A stretch of DNA of 64,000 bases from contig NZ_JADQDK010000001.1 of NCBI RefSeq assembly GCF_019263705.2, forward strand, positions 1,364,001 through 1,428,000, given 5' to 3'. The notes under the pieces were generated by a model. It had not been told where the DNA came from. It ran no database searches and worked only from the letters and a program-made list of their open reading frames with translations. Shown here in pieces: positions 27,932 to 39,429 of this stretch. How positions within the stretch are numbered: the first letter of the stretch is position 1; each line of letters starts with the position of its first letter. The stretch is from Pseudonocardia abyssalis (GTDB lineage: Bacteria; Actinomycetota; Actinomycetes; Mycobacteriales; Pseudonocardiaceae). Made by a program: the position numbers and the translations under genes.

Positions 27932-28005
27932 GCACCGCACCACCGTTGCCGGCACCGCACCGCCGTCGCGACGCCGGTGCGGTGCACACGATGCCGGTGC
28001 GGTGC
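27932..28005. terminator. Double nested inverted repeat after the pca operon
   Basis: GCACCGCACC occurs at 27932 and 27952 and its complement GGTGCGGTGC at 27976 and 27996. The inner pair forms a 10-bp stem with a 14-base loop and the outer pair can extend or replace it. Spacing between copies is 20 bases on both sides. It lies 25 bases after the thiolase stop, so termination or mRNA 3'-end protection is likely. Confidence 0.65.
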
Positions 28006-28319
28006 ACGCGACGACCTGACGCCCGGACCGCGCTCCGGGCCCTGCGGCGGACAGGTGATCAGGCGGTCTGCGGCCGCCGCGTCGGCCGCCGCCCGTTCCC
28101 GCAGCGCGGTGTGCGCCGCGGTCGGGACGAACAGCGTCGGCACGGCGCCGAGCCTCGCGAGGGCGACGATCCAGGTCACCGACCTGCGACGGAGTGCGTC
28201 GGATGGTGCGGGCACGGTGGTCCTCCGGGAGTGGGGATCTACAGCAGGGTGGCCTTGCGTCACGAACGTGTGGAACGAATCGCGGGCAGACCTTTACCCG
28301 GGGGTCGTGCGGGAGTGGG
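28006..28319. other. Intergenic region between pcaF and catC
   Basis: No gene is recognised. A leftward frame (about 28230-28060) reads RRRSVTWIVALARLGAVPTL and continues with an Ala-rich helix; it could be a fragment of a membrane protein, but nothing identifies it. The catC gene ends at 28320. Confidence 0.4.
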
Positions 28320-28610
28320 TCAGGAGTGCGCGATGTCCGACGGGTGCACGGCGAGCGGCGTGATCGTCATCGTCATGTACGGGAACAGCGGCAGGCCCCA
28401 GAGGATCTCGTGGAGCTGCTCGTTGCCCTCGACGGCGAAGATCGACAGGTTCGCGTACTCGCCGACGCAGCGGTGGATCTGCGGCCAGTGCCCGGAGCGC
28501 TGCCACTGCTGGGAGTAGGCCTTCTCGCGGGCGAGGAGGTCGGCGCGCTCCGCCGGATCCATGTCCGGCGGGAGCGCGACGTCCATGCGGACGGCGAAGA
28601 GCTGTGTCAT
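28320..28610 (-). CDS. catC: Muconolactone delta-isomerase
   Basis: This 96-aa protein is full length for CatC. It has LFAVRMDVALPPDMDPAERA, EKAYSQQWQRSGHWPQIHR, VGEYANLSIFAVE and LPLFPYMTMTITPLAVHPSD. CatC moves the double bond in muconolactone to give 3-oxoadipate enol-lactone and forms large cytosolic oligomers. It is the last gene of the leftward catR-catB-catA-catC operon, 37 bases after catA. Confidence 0.95.
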   Translation of the reverse strand: MTQLFAVRMDVALPPDMDPAERADLLAREKAYSQQWQRSGHWPQIHRCVGEYANLSIFAVEGNEQLHEILWGLPLFPYMTMTITPLAVHPSDIAHS

Positions 28611-28647
28611 CTCCGCGCCTCCGCGGGAGGGAGCACGTCGGCGGCCC

Positions 28648-30627
<1,980 letters not shown>

Positions 30628-30631
<4 letters not shown>

Positions 30632-31548
30632 GGGTGTCCTCCGATGGGGGAGTCGATGTGGACGGGCGGTACGAACCCGTTGGCTTCCAACGCCTCGACG
30701 AGGCGGGCGAGCACCGGGGAGGTGTCGTCGCGACGCCAGGCGAGCGCGAGGTCGATGTGGATGTCGTCGGCGACCGGCACGTAACGGACACCGTCGATCC
30801 GCAGGGCGAGCACGGACTCGGGCAGCAGGGCGACGCCGAGGCCGGCGGCCACGAGCGTCAGCATGATCGAGGTCTCGGCGACCTCGTGGGCGCGCCGCGG
30901 CAGGAACCCCGCGGCGAAGCAGGCCTGCGTGACGGTGGCGTCGACGACGGAGTCGCGCGCGCCGTAGACCACGAAGTCCTCGTCGCGCAGCTCCGCGACC
31001 GCGACCGGCTCGTCGCCGACGAGGTGGTGGGCCTGCGGGACGGCGAGGACCAGCCGCTCCCTGGCGATCAGGCGGGAGGCGAGGCCGCCACCGCGCAACG
31101 GCGGGCGCAGGACCGCCAGGTCGATCCGGTCCTCCTCCAGCGCGAGCTGCTGGGCGGGGGTGAGGAGGTCGGGCAGGTAGCGCAGGACCAGGCCGGGCAC
31201 CTCGCGCGCCGCGATCCGGGCGAGCTGGGGGAGGTGGCGGAACGCCGCGAGTCCCGTCGCGCCGATGCGGACCAGGCCGCTGCTGCCCTCCCCGATGAGC
31301 CGGACCCGGCCCTGGGCGGCGTCGACCGACTCCAGGATCCGCTGGGCGTCGCGCAGGAGCGCTTCCCCGGCGGGGGTGAGGTCGACGCGGCGGGTCGTGC
31401 GGACGAACAGGGTGGCGCCCACCTGCGACTCGAGCTGGCGGATCGCCTGCGAGAGCGGGGACTGCGCCATGTGCAGCCGCTCGGCGGCCTGCCCGAAGTG
31501 GCGGGTCTGGGCCACGGCCACGAAGTAGCGGAGCTGGCGGATCTCCAT
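30628..31548 (-). CDS. catR: LysR-family regulator of the cat genes
   Basis: The 306-aa regulator starts at ATG 31548 (the start MEIRQLRYFVAVAQTRHFGQ is typical). [23 protein letters not shown]. The effector domain has RLIARERLVLAVPQAHHLVG and a C-terminal VADDIHIDLALAWRRDDTSP, as in CatR/BenM-type proteins that bind muconate. Unusually, it is read in the same direction as catBAC and overlaps catB by four bases, so it is part of the operon it controls; benA is divergent from it. Confidence 0.9.
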
Positions 31549-31599
31549 GGCACCTCCCGACGTTGGTCACACCACGGTAGGGAGCGGAGCATGTATCCG

Positions 31600-31680
31600 C
31601 AAAGACCTAGTTCGGGATGACTAAGACGTCCAGCGTCTGAAAAATCCCCAGGTTGGTACTAGGGGAACCCCTGGCGCGAC
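31600..31680. promoter_or_regulatory. catR-benA divergent control region
   Basis: This is a patch of lower GC between the divergent catR and benA. It holds AGACG-TCCAG-CGTCT (31624-31638), an imperfect pair CCTAGT/ACTAAG around 31604-31623, and AGGGG-AA-CCCCT (31661-31672). At least one of these is likely the CatR site; the others may bind a Ben regulator. The benA ATG lies about 80 bases to the right. Confidence 0.5.
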
Positions 31681-31750
31681 GCCGACGCCACCGAGTGACA
31701 GTGAACGGCAGCCGAACTCGACCCACCGCCGTATCGACCGGAGGCCCACC

Positions 31751-33103
31751 ATGACCCTCGACGTCTCCCACGTCCGCGACGTCCTCTCCGACGCCGTCGT
31801 CGACGATCCCGAGGCCGGTGTCTACCGCGCCAACCGCCGGATCTTCACCGACGAGGAGATCTTCGAGCTCGAGATGACCCACATCTTCGAGGGCAACTGG
31901 CTCTACCTCGCGCACGAGAGCCAGCTGCCGAACCCCGGTGACTACCTCACCACGTACATGGGCCGTCAGCCCGTCGTCATCACCCGCGACAAGGACGGCG
32001 GGCTGCACTGCCTGATCAACGCGTGCGCGCACCGCGGGGCGATGCTGTGTCGCCGCAAGACCGACAACCGCCCGACGCTGACCTGCCCCTTCCATGGGTG
32101 GACGTTCCGCAACGACGGGAAGCTGCTCAAGGTCAAGGACCCCGAGGGCGCCGGCTACCCCGACACGTTCGACGTCGACGGCTCGCACGACCTCACGAAG
32201 GTCGCCCGCTTCGACTCCTACCGCGGCTTCCTGTTCGCCAGCCTGAACCCCGACGTGAGCACGCTCGCCGAGCACCTCGGTGACACCACCGTCGTGATCG
32301 ACATGCTGGTGAACCAGTCGCCCGACGGCCTGGAGGTGCTGCGCGGCAGCTCGACCTACACCTTCGACGGCAACTGGAAGGTCCAGGCGGAGAACGGCGC
32401 CGACGGCTACCACGTCAGCGCGACGCACTGGAACTACGCGGCCACCACCTCGCGGCGCAGCACCGGGGAGTCGAAGAACTCCACCAAGGCGCTCGACGCC
32501 GGCGGCTGGGGCAAGTCCGGCGGCGGCTACTGGTCCTACCCCAACGGGCACCTGTGCCTGTGGACCTGGGCGGGCAACCCCGAGGACCGGCCGCTGTGGG
32601 ACAAGATGGACGAGCTCAAGGAGCAGTACGGCGACGCCACGGGCGAGTTCATGGTCAAGGGCTCCCGCAACCTGTGCCTCTACCCGAACGTCTACCTCAT
32701 GGACCAGTTCTCCACGCAGATCCGGCAGTTCCGCCCGATCGCACCGGACAGGACCGAGGTCACGATCTACTGCATCGCCCCGGTCGGGGAGAGCGACACG
32801 GCGCGCAGCCACCGCATCCGCCAGTACGAGGACTTCTTCAACGCCTCCGGCATGGCCACCCCCGACGACCTGGAGGAGTTCCGCTCCTGCCAGCTCACGT
32901 TCCGGGCCACCGCGGCCCCGTGGAACGACATGAGCCGCGGCGCCGAGCACTGGCTCACCGGCCCCGACGAGGTCGCGACCAGCCTGGGAATGGACAACGT
33001 CGTCTCGGCCGGGCAGCGCAACGAGGACGAGGGGCTCTACCCCGTCCAGCACGGCTACTGGCAGAAGACCATGCAGGCCGCTATCGAGAAGGCGGAGGGC
33101 TGA
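31751..33103 (+). CDS. benA: Benzoate 1,2-dioxygenase large (alpha) subunit
   Basis: The 450-aa protein starts at ATG 31751 after GGAGG. Rieske ligands are Cys92/His94 ([11 protein letters not shown]) and Cys112/His115 (CPFHGW). The mononuclear iron site is in [16 protein letters not shown] (two His). This sequence form is typical of the benzoate/toluate group. With BenB it forms the (alpha beta)3 oxygenase making the cis-diol of benzoate. Anthranilate dioxygenase is a related alternative, but the cis-diol dehydrogenase in the same operon supports benzoate. Confidence 0.95.
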   Translation: MTLDVSHVRDVLSDAVVDDPEAGVYRANRRIFTDEEIFELEMTHIFEGNWLYLAHESQLPNPGDYLTTYMGRQPVVITRDKDGGLHCLINACAHRGAMLCRRKTDNRPTLTCPFHGWTFRNDGKLLKVKDPEGAGYPDTFDVDGSHDLTKVARFDSYRGFLFASLNPDVSTLAEHLGDTTVVIDMLVNQSPDGLEVLRGSSTYTFDGNWKVQAENGADGYHVSATHWNYAATTSRRSTGESKNSTKALDAGGWGKSGGGYWSYPNGHLCLWTWAGNPEDRPLWDKMDELKEQYGDATGEFMVKGSRNLCLYPNVYLMDQFSTQIRQFRPIAPDRTEVTIYCIAPVGESDTARSHRIRQYEDFFNASGMATPDDLEEFRSCQLTFRATAAPWNDMSRGAEHWLTGPDEVATSLGMDNVVSAGQRNEDEGLYPVQHGYWQKTMQAAIEKAEG

Positions 33104-33106
33104 GCG

Positions 33107-33622
33107 ATGACCACGACCGAGCGCAGTTCCACCCTGATCACCCAGAACATGATCGAGCAGTTCCTCTACCGCGAGGCCCGCCACCTCGACGACCGCGAGT
33201 TCGAGCAGTGGCTGGAGTGCTACGCCGACGACGTCGTCTACTGGATGCCCTGCTGGACCGACGACGACCGGCTCGTCGAGGACCCGCAGCGCGACATCTC
33301 GCTGATCTACTACGACAACAAAGGCGGCCTGGAGGACCGGGTCTTCCGGATCCGCACCGAGCGGTCCAGCGCCACGTCGCTGCCCGAGCCGCGGACCAGC
33401 CACAACATCAGCAACGTCGAGGTGATCGAGCGCCGCGGTGACCTGGTCGACGTGCGCTTCAACTGGCACACCATGTACTTCCGGTACAAGACGATCGACC
33501 CCTACTACGGGACGTCGTTCTACACGATCGACTTCTCCGGGGAGTCGCCGCTGATCCGCCGCAAGACCGTGGTGCTGAAGAACGACTACATCCACCACGT
33601 GGTCGACGTCTACCACTTCTAG
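33107..33622 (+). CDS. benB: Benzoate 1,2-dioxygenase small (beta) subunit
   Basis: The 171-aa beta subunit has the cystatin/NTF2-like fold of ring-hydroxylating dioxygenases: EQFLYREARHLDDREFEQWL, YADDVVYWMPCW, SHNISNVEVIER and VDVRFNWHTMYFRYK. It is structural, shaping the hexamer and influencing specificity. It starts three bases after the benA stop and ends 11 bases before the reductase fusion gene. Confidence 0.95.
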   Translation: MTTTERSSTLITQNMIEQFLYREARHLDDREFEQWLECYADDVVYWMPCWTDDDRLVEDPQRDISLIYYDNKGGLEDRVFRIRTERSSATSLPEPRTSHNISNVEVIERRGDLVDVRFNWHTMYFRYKTIDPYYGTSFYTIDFSGESPLIRRKTVVLKNDYIHHVVDVYHF

Positions 33623-33633
33623 GAGGGACGAGG

Positions 33634-36297
33634 ATGTCTCATCAAGTAGCCCTCGCCTTCGAGGACGGCGTCACCCGCTTCATCACCTGCACGCCCGACC
33701 AGACCGTCGCGGACGCCTCCTACCGGGCCCGGATCAACATCCCGATGGACTGCCGTGACGGGGTCTGCGGCACCTGCAAGGCGTTCTGCGACTCCGGTGA
33801 GTTCGACGGCGGCTCGTACCTGCCCGACGCACTGTCCTCCGACGAGGAGCAGGACGGGTACGTCCTGACCTGCCAGATGAAGCCGCGCTCGGACCTGGCG
33901 CTGCAGATCGCGTGCACCTCGGCGGTCGCGAAGACCAGTGCCGCCACGTTCCGCGGCACCGTCACCGGGCTCGACCGGCTCTCACCGACCACCGTCGCGC
34001 TGACGATCGAGATCGCCGACCGGGAGAAGCTCGTCTTCCTGCCCGGCCAGTACGTCAACATCGCCGTTCCGGGCACCGAGGAGTCGCGCTCGTACTCCTT
34101 CAGCAACGCGCCGGCCGACGACGCACTGACGTTCCTGGTCAAGATCACGCCCGGTGGGGTCATGTCGACCTACCTCGACGAGCGCGCCGAGGTCGGCGAC
34201 GCGATCTCGTTCACCGGACCGCACGGCAGCTTCTTCCTGCGCGAGGCGCCCGATCCGCTGCTGCTGCTCGCCGGCGGCACCGGGCTCGCCCCGATCCTGG
34301 CGATCCTGCGCACCCTCGCCGCGGCGGGGAGCGAGCGCCCCGTCCACCTGCTCTACGGGGCCACCACCGACGACGACGTCGTCGAGATCGACACCATCGC
34401 GGGGCTCGCCGACGCGATCCCGGGCATGACCTGGACCCACTGCGTGGCGGACAGGAGGACGACCGCCCCGCACCAGGGCTACGTCACCGCACTGATCGAG
34501 CCGGAGCACCTGCACGACGGCACGGCCGCGGTGTACCTGTGCGGCCCGCCGCCGATGGTCGACGGCGTGCGCAGCCACTTCTCCGACCAGGGTATGAGCC
34601 CCGGCGGCTTCTTCTACGAGAAGTTCGCCCTGGCCGCCGTGCCGGACGGGGAGGCACCTGCCGAGGAGGCCGAGGAGGTCGAGGAGCCGGCTGCGGTCGA
34701 CGTGCGCGGCGGCGACGGCGAGGAACTGCTCGTGCTCGCGGGGGAGGGCCGGGCGATCACCGGCCAGGTGCTGGCACCGCTCGTGGACCTCGCGCCGCTG
34801 CACGCGTCGAACGCGGCACCGGCCCCATCGGCCCGCGGTCTGTGCGGCCAGGAGGTCTTCGCGCTGTCGCTCACCGGTGACCCCGCGGCGCTGGACGCCG
34901 GCGACGACCTGATCCTCGCCGCCGGACGCTCCCTCGCCGGCCAGGAGGTCTTCCCGACCTCCGGCCTGGAGCCACTCGCCGCACCCGTACCGACGCCGCC
35001 CCCCGCGGGCGTCGTCGGCGAGGGCGGGTACGAGATCGGCGAGGAGCACCCGTCGGTCCACGAGTCGGACGCCATCTTCGACGCCCGCCGCGCGCTGGAG
35101 CTGGGGGCGCTCGAACTGGTCATCGGCCGGCTCACCGGTGGACAGGTCAACGGCTACCGCCTCCTCGCCGAGGCCACCGTCCCCTACGTCGAGGACGACC
35201 GGTTCGTCGACGCCGCGGGTTACACCGAGTCCAACGCCGCGTTCCACGACTACCTGTTCAGCCTCACCCGTAACGAGCACCTGTCGCAGGCCTACCGGGC
35301 CCTGGGCGTGCGGGGGCACATGGAGCAGTCGCTGCGCACCGCCACCTGGTGTCATCCGCTGTGCACGCAGGACCACCTCGACATCGTCGACGCGATCGAG
35401 GCGGGCGACCGGGAACGCGCCCGGCAGCTGGTCTCCGACCACGCCGACCGGTCCAAGGAGACCACCCGGCGGGCGATGGCGGACAACACCGCCAAGCGCC
35501 GCCCGCGGTTCGTCACGCCCGGCCGGTTCGAGGGCAGGGTCGTGGTGGTGACGGGCGCCGCCCAGGGGATCGGGCGGACGGTAGCGGAGCGGGCCGCCGC
35601 GGAGGGCGGGCTGCTGGTGCTGGTCGACCGGTCGCCACTGGTGCACGAGGTGGCCGAGGGCCTGCTCGCCGACGGCGCCAAGACGCTCGCCGTCGAGGCC
35701 GACCTGGAGCAGTGGGCCGGGGCCGAGTCCGCGCTGCGGGAGGCGCAGGCCTGGCAGGGCCGTGTCGACGTGCTGGTGAACAACGTCGGGGGCGCGATCA
35801 ACTTCAAGCCCTTCGTCGAGTTCACCGAGGCCGAGATCTCCGCGGAGATCCAGCGGTCGCTGATGCCGACCCTGTGGTGCTGCCGGGCCGTCCTCCCGGG
35901 GATGGTGCAGCGGACGCGCGGCGTGATCGTCAACGTGTCCTCGGCCGCGACCCGCGGCGTGCACCGCATCCCGTACTCGGCGGCGAAGGGCGGGATCAAC
36001 GCGATCACCGCGTCGCTCGCGGTCGAGTACGCGGAGCACGGCATCCGGGTCGTCGCCACCGCCCCGGGCGGTACGGAGGCGCCGCCGCGGCGGATCTCCC
36101 GCGGCACGCCGGAGGCCGGGAACGAGCAGGAGCGGGCCTGGTTCCAGGCCCACGTCGACCAGACGCTCGGCTCCTCGCTGCTCGGCCGCTACGGCACGCT
36201 CGACGAGCAGGCGGCGGCGATCCTGTTCCTCGCCTCCGACGAGGCCTCCTACGTCACCGGGACGGTCCTGCCGGTGGCCGGCGGGGACATGGGCTGA
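33634..36297 (+). CDS. benC: BenC-FCD-BenD fusion: dioxygenase reductase, ligand-sensing domain and cis-diol dehydrogenase
   Basis: One open frame of 887 codons follows benB after a good ribosome site. Residues 1-335 are BenC: plant-type [2Fe-2S] (Cys40, Cys45, Cys48, Cys80), FAD domain with RSYSFSNAP, and NADH domain with LLLAGGTGLAPIL and YLCGPPPMV. Residues 340-470 are a Glu- and Pro-rich linker with GQEVF twice. Residues 475-612 form an FCD domain (the GntR effector fold) with possible metal His538, His581 and His603 and no HTH. Residues 625-887 are an SDR (VVVTGAAQGIG, NNVGG, YSAAKGG) matching BenD, which oxidises the benzoate cis-diol to catechol. An in-frame ATG at 35476 (Met615) could also start BenD alone. 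Confidence 0.9.
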   Translation: MSHQVALAFEDGVTRFITCTPDQTVADASYRARINIPMDCRDGVCGTCKAFCDSGEFDGGSYLPDALSSDEEQDGYVLTCQMKPRSDLALQIACTSAVAKTSAATFRGTVTGLDRLSPTTVALTIEIADREKLVFLPGQYVNIAVPGTEESRSYSFSNAPADDALTFLVKITPGGVMSTYLDERAEVGDAISFTGPHGSFFLREAPDPLLLLAGGTGLAPILAILRTLAAAGSERPVHLLYGATTDDDVVEIDTIAGLADAIPGMTWTHCVADRRTTAPHQGYVTALIEPEHLHDGTAAVYLCGPPPMVDGVRSHFSDQGMSPGGFFYEKFALAAVPDGEAPAEEAEEVEEPAAVDVRGGDGEELLVLAGEGRAITGQVLAPLVDLAPLHASNAAPAPSARGLCGQEVFALSLTGDPAALDAGDDLILAAGRSLAGQEVFPTSGLEPLAAPVPTPPPAGVVGEGGYEIGEEHPSVHESDAIFDARRALELGALELVIGRLTGGQVNGYRLLAEATVPYVEDDRFVDAAGYTESNAAFHDYLFSLTRNEHLSQAYRALGVRGHMEQSLRTATWCHPLCTQDHLDIVDAIEAGDRERARQLVSDHADRSKETTRRAMADNTAKRRPRFVTPGRFEGRVVVVTGAAQGIGRTVAERAAAEGGLLVLVDRSPLVHEVAEGLLADGAKTLAVEADLEQWAGAESALREAQAWQGRVDVLVNNVGGAINFKPFVEFTEAEISAEIQRSLMPTLWCCRAVLPGMVQRTRGVIVNVSSAATRGVHRIPYSAAKGGINAITASLAVEYAEHGIRVVATAPGGTEAPPRRISRGTPEAGNEQERAWFQAHVDQTLGSSLLGRYGTLDEQAAAILFLASDEASYVTGTVLPVAGGDMG

Positions 36298-36332
36298 GCG
36301 GTTCGGGGCCGATCGGTCCTACGGTGTGCGGC

Positions 36333-39134
36333 GTGCACCCCGGACCCGACGACCCCCACCTCGTGGGCGCGTCGGAGGACCTCGCCCGGCTCGACGGGCT
36401 GCTCGACCTGGCGGCCACCGGGGTTCCGGTGGTCGCCGTCGTCGAGGGACCGGCGGGGGTGGGGAAGACCGCGCTGCTGCGCCGCTTCCGCCACCGGCAC
36501 GACACCGTGCCGGTCACCGCGGTCGACGGGTTGCCGTGGGAGTCCACGAGCCCCGGGGCGCTGGCCGATCGGCTGCTCGCCCCCGAGGCGCCGTCGTGGG
36601 ACGGGCCGATCGACCTCGGCGTGCGGCTGGCTCACCGGTGGTCGGTGGGGCAGCGGTCGGACGGGCAGCGGTCGGACGGGCAGCGGTCGGACGGGCAGCG
36701 GTCGGACGGGCAGCGGTCGGACGGGCAGCGGTCGGACGGGCAGCGGGGGTCCGGGCCGGTGCTCGTCACCGTCGACGACGCCCACCACGCCGACCCGTTG
36801 TCGATCCGGGCGATCGCCTCCGCGGTCGTCCGGCTCGGTGAGTCACGGCTGCTGCTCCTGCTCGTCCGGTCCGTGGGGGCGGGTGGTGACCCCGAGGTCG
36901 CCGAGGTGCTCGAGCGGCTCCCCGCGGTCCGCCTGCGGGTGTCGCCGCTGACCACCGAGCAGACCCGCCTGCTCGCCGCCCGCGTCGCCGGGATCGACCT
37001 GCCGATGCCGGTCGCCCGGCGGCTGCGCGAGCACGCGGGCGGGCTGCCGAGCCACCTGCTGGAGATCCTCCGGGACACCCCGCCCGTGCGCTGGTCGGAC
37101 TGGCAGACGCGCCTCCCGGCCCCGACCACCGTGCAGAACCGGGTGCAGGCGGCCCTGGACGCGTGCAGCCCCGGGGCCCGGGCGCTGGTGGAGGCGGCCG
37201 CGGTACTCGGGGCCGACCCGGTGCTCGCCGACGCGGCGGTCCTCGGCGCGGTGCCGGACCCCATCGCCGCGCTGGACGAGGCCCACACCGCGGGCCTGCT
37301 CGGGTCCGCCGCGGGGCACGGGCTCGACGCACTGACCTTCCCCGGGCGGTTCGTCCGCGGTGCGGTGCACGCCTCCCTCGCACCGGCCCGGCGCCACGAC
37401 CTGCACCTGCGGGCGTCCGGCATCGTCACCGACGACACCGAGCGCCTCCGGCACCGCGTCGAGGCCGCGCCGCTGCCGGACCCCGACCTCGCCGCCGAGC
37501 TCGTCGCGCTCGCGGAGCGCAAGGCCGACGAGGGGGCCTGGGCCGTCGTGGCGGGTGCCCTGATCGACGCCGGCCGGATCAGTCCGACCCGCGCCGACCG
37601 TGAGGACCGGATCGTCCGCGCCGTCGACGCGCTCGCCGGGGCCGGGCTGCTCGGACAGGCGGTCGACGCACTGCCCGAGGTCGAGGCACTCCCGGCGGGA
37701 CCCCGCAGGGACGCGGTGCTGGCCTACGTCGCGGTGCAGCGTGGGCGCCGGGCGGAAGCGGCGGCCTGGCTCGACGCCGCCTGGCGGGCCCGCGGCACGG
37801 ACCGCGCGGCCGCGGCGGTGGTCTGCCAGCGGCGGGTGCTGCACGCGCTCGCCGAGTGGGACGGCGACGACCTGGTGCGCTGGGCGGGGCGCGCGGTCGA
37901 GCACGCCGAGCCCGGTTCCCCGGCCGCGGTGGAGTCGCGGGCCATCATCGGGCTGGGTCACGCGGCACGCGGCGACGTCGCGGCGGCGTTCACCGCCTAC
38001 CGCCACGCCGTCGCCGAGAGCCCGTCCGGGCCGCAGCACCAGCGCGTCCGGATGGGCCTGGGCTGGCTGCACCTCGCCCAGGACGACCCCGAGGCGGCGC
38101 GGCGCGAGCTGGAGTTCGCGGCCCCGACGGCGCACCAGGCGGGGTCGAACCGGATCTCGCTGTGGGCCCTGGCGTGGCTCGCCCGCGCGCGGTTCGCGCT
38201 CGGCGACTGGGCGGGCGCGCTCGAGGCGGTCGACCGCGCCGAGATCCTGCTGGGCGCCACCGGCCTGGAACTGCTGCGCCCGCTCGTGCACTGGACCGGC
38301 GCCCAGGTCCACGCCCTGCGCGGCGGGCAGGACGCCGCGGACCGACACCTGCGCCTCGGTGGCGCTGCCGATCACGACTACGCGGTCATGACCGTCCCGG
38401 CCCTGCTGGCGCGGGCCCACGTCGCGGAGGCGGTGTCCGATCACGAGGCCGTCGTGCGCCACCTCGCCCCGCTCGCCGCGCGTTCCCCGCGCGGCGGCGT
38501 CGACGAACCGGGCTTCTGGCCGTGGCACGACGTGTACGCGAACGCGCTCGTCCTCCTCGACCGCCTCGCCGAGGCCGACGAGTTCCTCGCGCCGCTCGAG
38601 GCGACCGCGACCCGGCGCGACCACGGCTCCGCGTCGGCGCGGCTCGGGTCCGTCCGCGGCCGGTTGCTCGCGGCGCGCGGCGACCTCGCCGGGGCCGAGG
38701 AGGCGTTCGCGCTCGCCCGCGACCGGCTCGCCCGGCTGCCCCTGCCCTACGACCGCGCGCGCGTCGACTTCGCCCACGGCACCGCGCTGCGCCGCGCCGG
38801 CCGCCGCCGCGACGCCGCCGAGGTGCTCACCGCGGCCCGTCAGCTCTTCGTCGAGCTCGGCGCGCAGGTCCACGTCGACCGCTGCGACCGCGAGCTGCGG
38901 ACCGGCCGCCCCGGGCAGCGCGGCCCGGGGCGGCGCGGCCCCGGCGGTGCGGCGGACCGGCTCACCGACCAGGAGAGCACCGTCGCCGCGTTCGTCGCCT
39001 CGGGAATGACCAACAAGGAGGTGGCGGCGGAGATGATGCTGTCGGTCAAGACGGTCCAGTTCCACCTCACCCGCGTCTACGCGAAGCTCGGCCTGCGCTC
39101 CCGAACCGAGCTCGCGGCGCGAACCGGACCGTGA
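36333..39134 (+). CDS. LuxR-type ATPase regulator (LAL/MalT-like)
   Basis: The protein of about 933 aa has a P-loop (EGPAGVGKTALLRRF) near residue 40, Walker B VLVTVDDAHHAD near 150, long helical TPR-like repeats, and a C-terminal LuxR HTH with LTDQESTVAAFVASGMTNKE and LSVKTVQFHLTRVYAKLGL. The start is GTG 36333 or GTG 36324; no clear ribosome site. Between the P-loop and Walker B lies a (GQRSD)n stretch from a 15-bp minisatellite, which should form a loop of variable length. It follows the ben fusion gene by 35 bases and may regulate it, but this is only position. Such proteins act as ATP-dependent activators with unknown effectors. Confidence 0.9.
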   Translation: MHPGPDDPHLVGASEDLARLDGLLDLAATGVPVVAVVEGPAGVGKTALLRRFRHRHDTVPVTAVDGLPWESTSPGALADRLLAPEAPSWDGPIDLGVRLAHRWSVGQRSDGQRSDGQRSDGQRSDGQRSDGQRSDGQRGSGPVLVTVDDAHHADPLSIRAIASAVVRLGESRLLLLLVRSVGAGGDPEVAEVLERLPAVRLRVSPLTTEQTRLLAARVAGIDLPMPVARRLREHAGGLPSHLLEILRDTPPVRWSDWQTRLPAPTTVQNRVQAALDACSPGARALVEAAAVLGADPVLADAAVLGAVPDPIAALDEAHTAGLLGSAAGHGLDALTFPGRFVRGAVHASLAPARRHDLHLRASGIVTDDTERLRHRVEAAPLPDPDLAAELVALAERKADEGAWAVVAGALIDAGRISPTRADREDRIVRAVDALAGAGLLGQAVDALPEVEALPAGPRRDAVLAYVAVQRGRRAEAAAWLDAAWRARGTDRAAAAVVCQRRVLHALAEWDGDDLVRWAGRAVEHAEPGSPAAVESRAIIGLGHAARGDVAAAFTAYRHAVAESPSGPQHQRVRMGLGWLHLAQDDPEAARRELEFAAPTAHQAGSNRISLWALAWLARARFALGDWAGALEAVDRAEILLGATGLELLRPLVHWTGAQVHALRGGQDAADRHLRLGGAADHDYAVMTVPALLARAHVAEAVSDHEAVVRHLAPLAARSPRGGVDEPGFWPWHDVYANALVLLDRLAEADEFLAPLEATATRRDHGSASARLGSVRGRLLAARGDLAGAEEAFALARDRLARLPLPYDRARVDFAHGTALRRAGRRRDAAEVLTAARQLFVELGAQVHVDRCDRELRTGRPGQRGPGRRGPGGAADRLTDQESTVAAFVASGMTNKEVAAEMMLSVKTVQFHLTRVYAKLGLRSRTELAARTGP
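36648..36747. repeat. 15-bp minisatellite inside the LuxR-ATPase gene
   Basis: GGGCAGCGGTCGGAC is repeated six times without a base change, plus a 10-base partial copy. It encodes GQRSD repeats and stays in frame, so copy-number changes alter only loop length. The identical copies suggest recent expansion. Confidence 0.95.
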
Positions 39135-39340
39135 CCTCGCTCGTCGAGGAGGACCGGCACGACCCGGCGTTCCTGGAGCGCTACTGCGCGAGCGCGGCGA
39201 GCAGGCGCCGTGGGCGGGGATCGCGCTCGCGGCGGTGCTGGGGCAGATCGGGCTGCCGGGTTCGGGTTCGGCCACGGCTACGGGTCGATGGCCGACGTCG
39301 GCGTGCCCGGCGCGGGCGTCCGCGAACCGAGGCACGTCCG
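39130..39340 (+). pseudogene. Molybdopterin oxidoreductase (BisC/TMAO-reductase-like) remnant
   Basis: Rightward frames read SLVEEDRHDPAFLERYC, then ERGEQAPWAGIALAAVLGQI with IGLPG, then after a frameshift FGHGYGSMADVGVPG. This order matches BisC/TorA-type molybdenum enzymes (xDxAFLxRYC, then AAxLGQIGLPGGGFGxGYGS), with the stretch between the first two motifs deleted. The ATG-less piece begins inside the stop region of the LuxR-ATPase gene. Confidence 0.6.
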
Positions 39341-39429
39341 GCCAGCACGCGCTGGTCCAGGCGGAGCGGTTCGCGGGGGAGCCACCCGGTCCGCGCCCAC
39401 CGGCCACCGCAGTTCGTGGAACGCCCGGC

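Noticed and set aside
28060..28263. Leftward Ala/Arg-rich frame before catC with one hydrophobic helix
   Set aside because: No start signal, no family and it runs into the inverted repeats; treated as non-coding.
36648..36747. Possible CRISPR array or mobile repeat from the regular 15-bp units
   Set aside because: No spacers, unit length 15 bp in frame inside a gene; it is a coding minisatellite. The same holds for 48527, 60784 and 62455.
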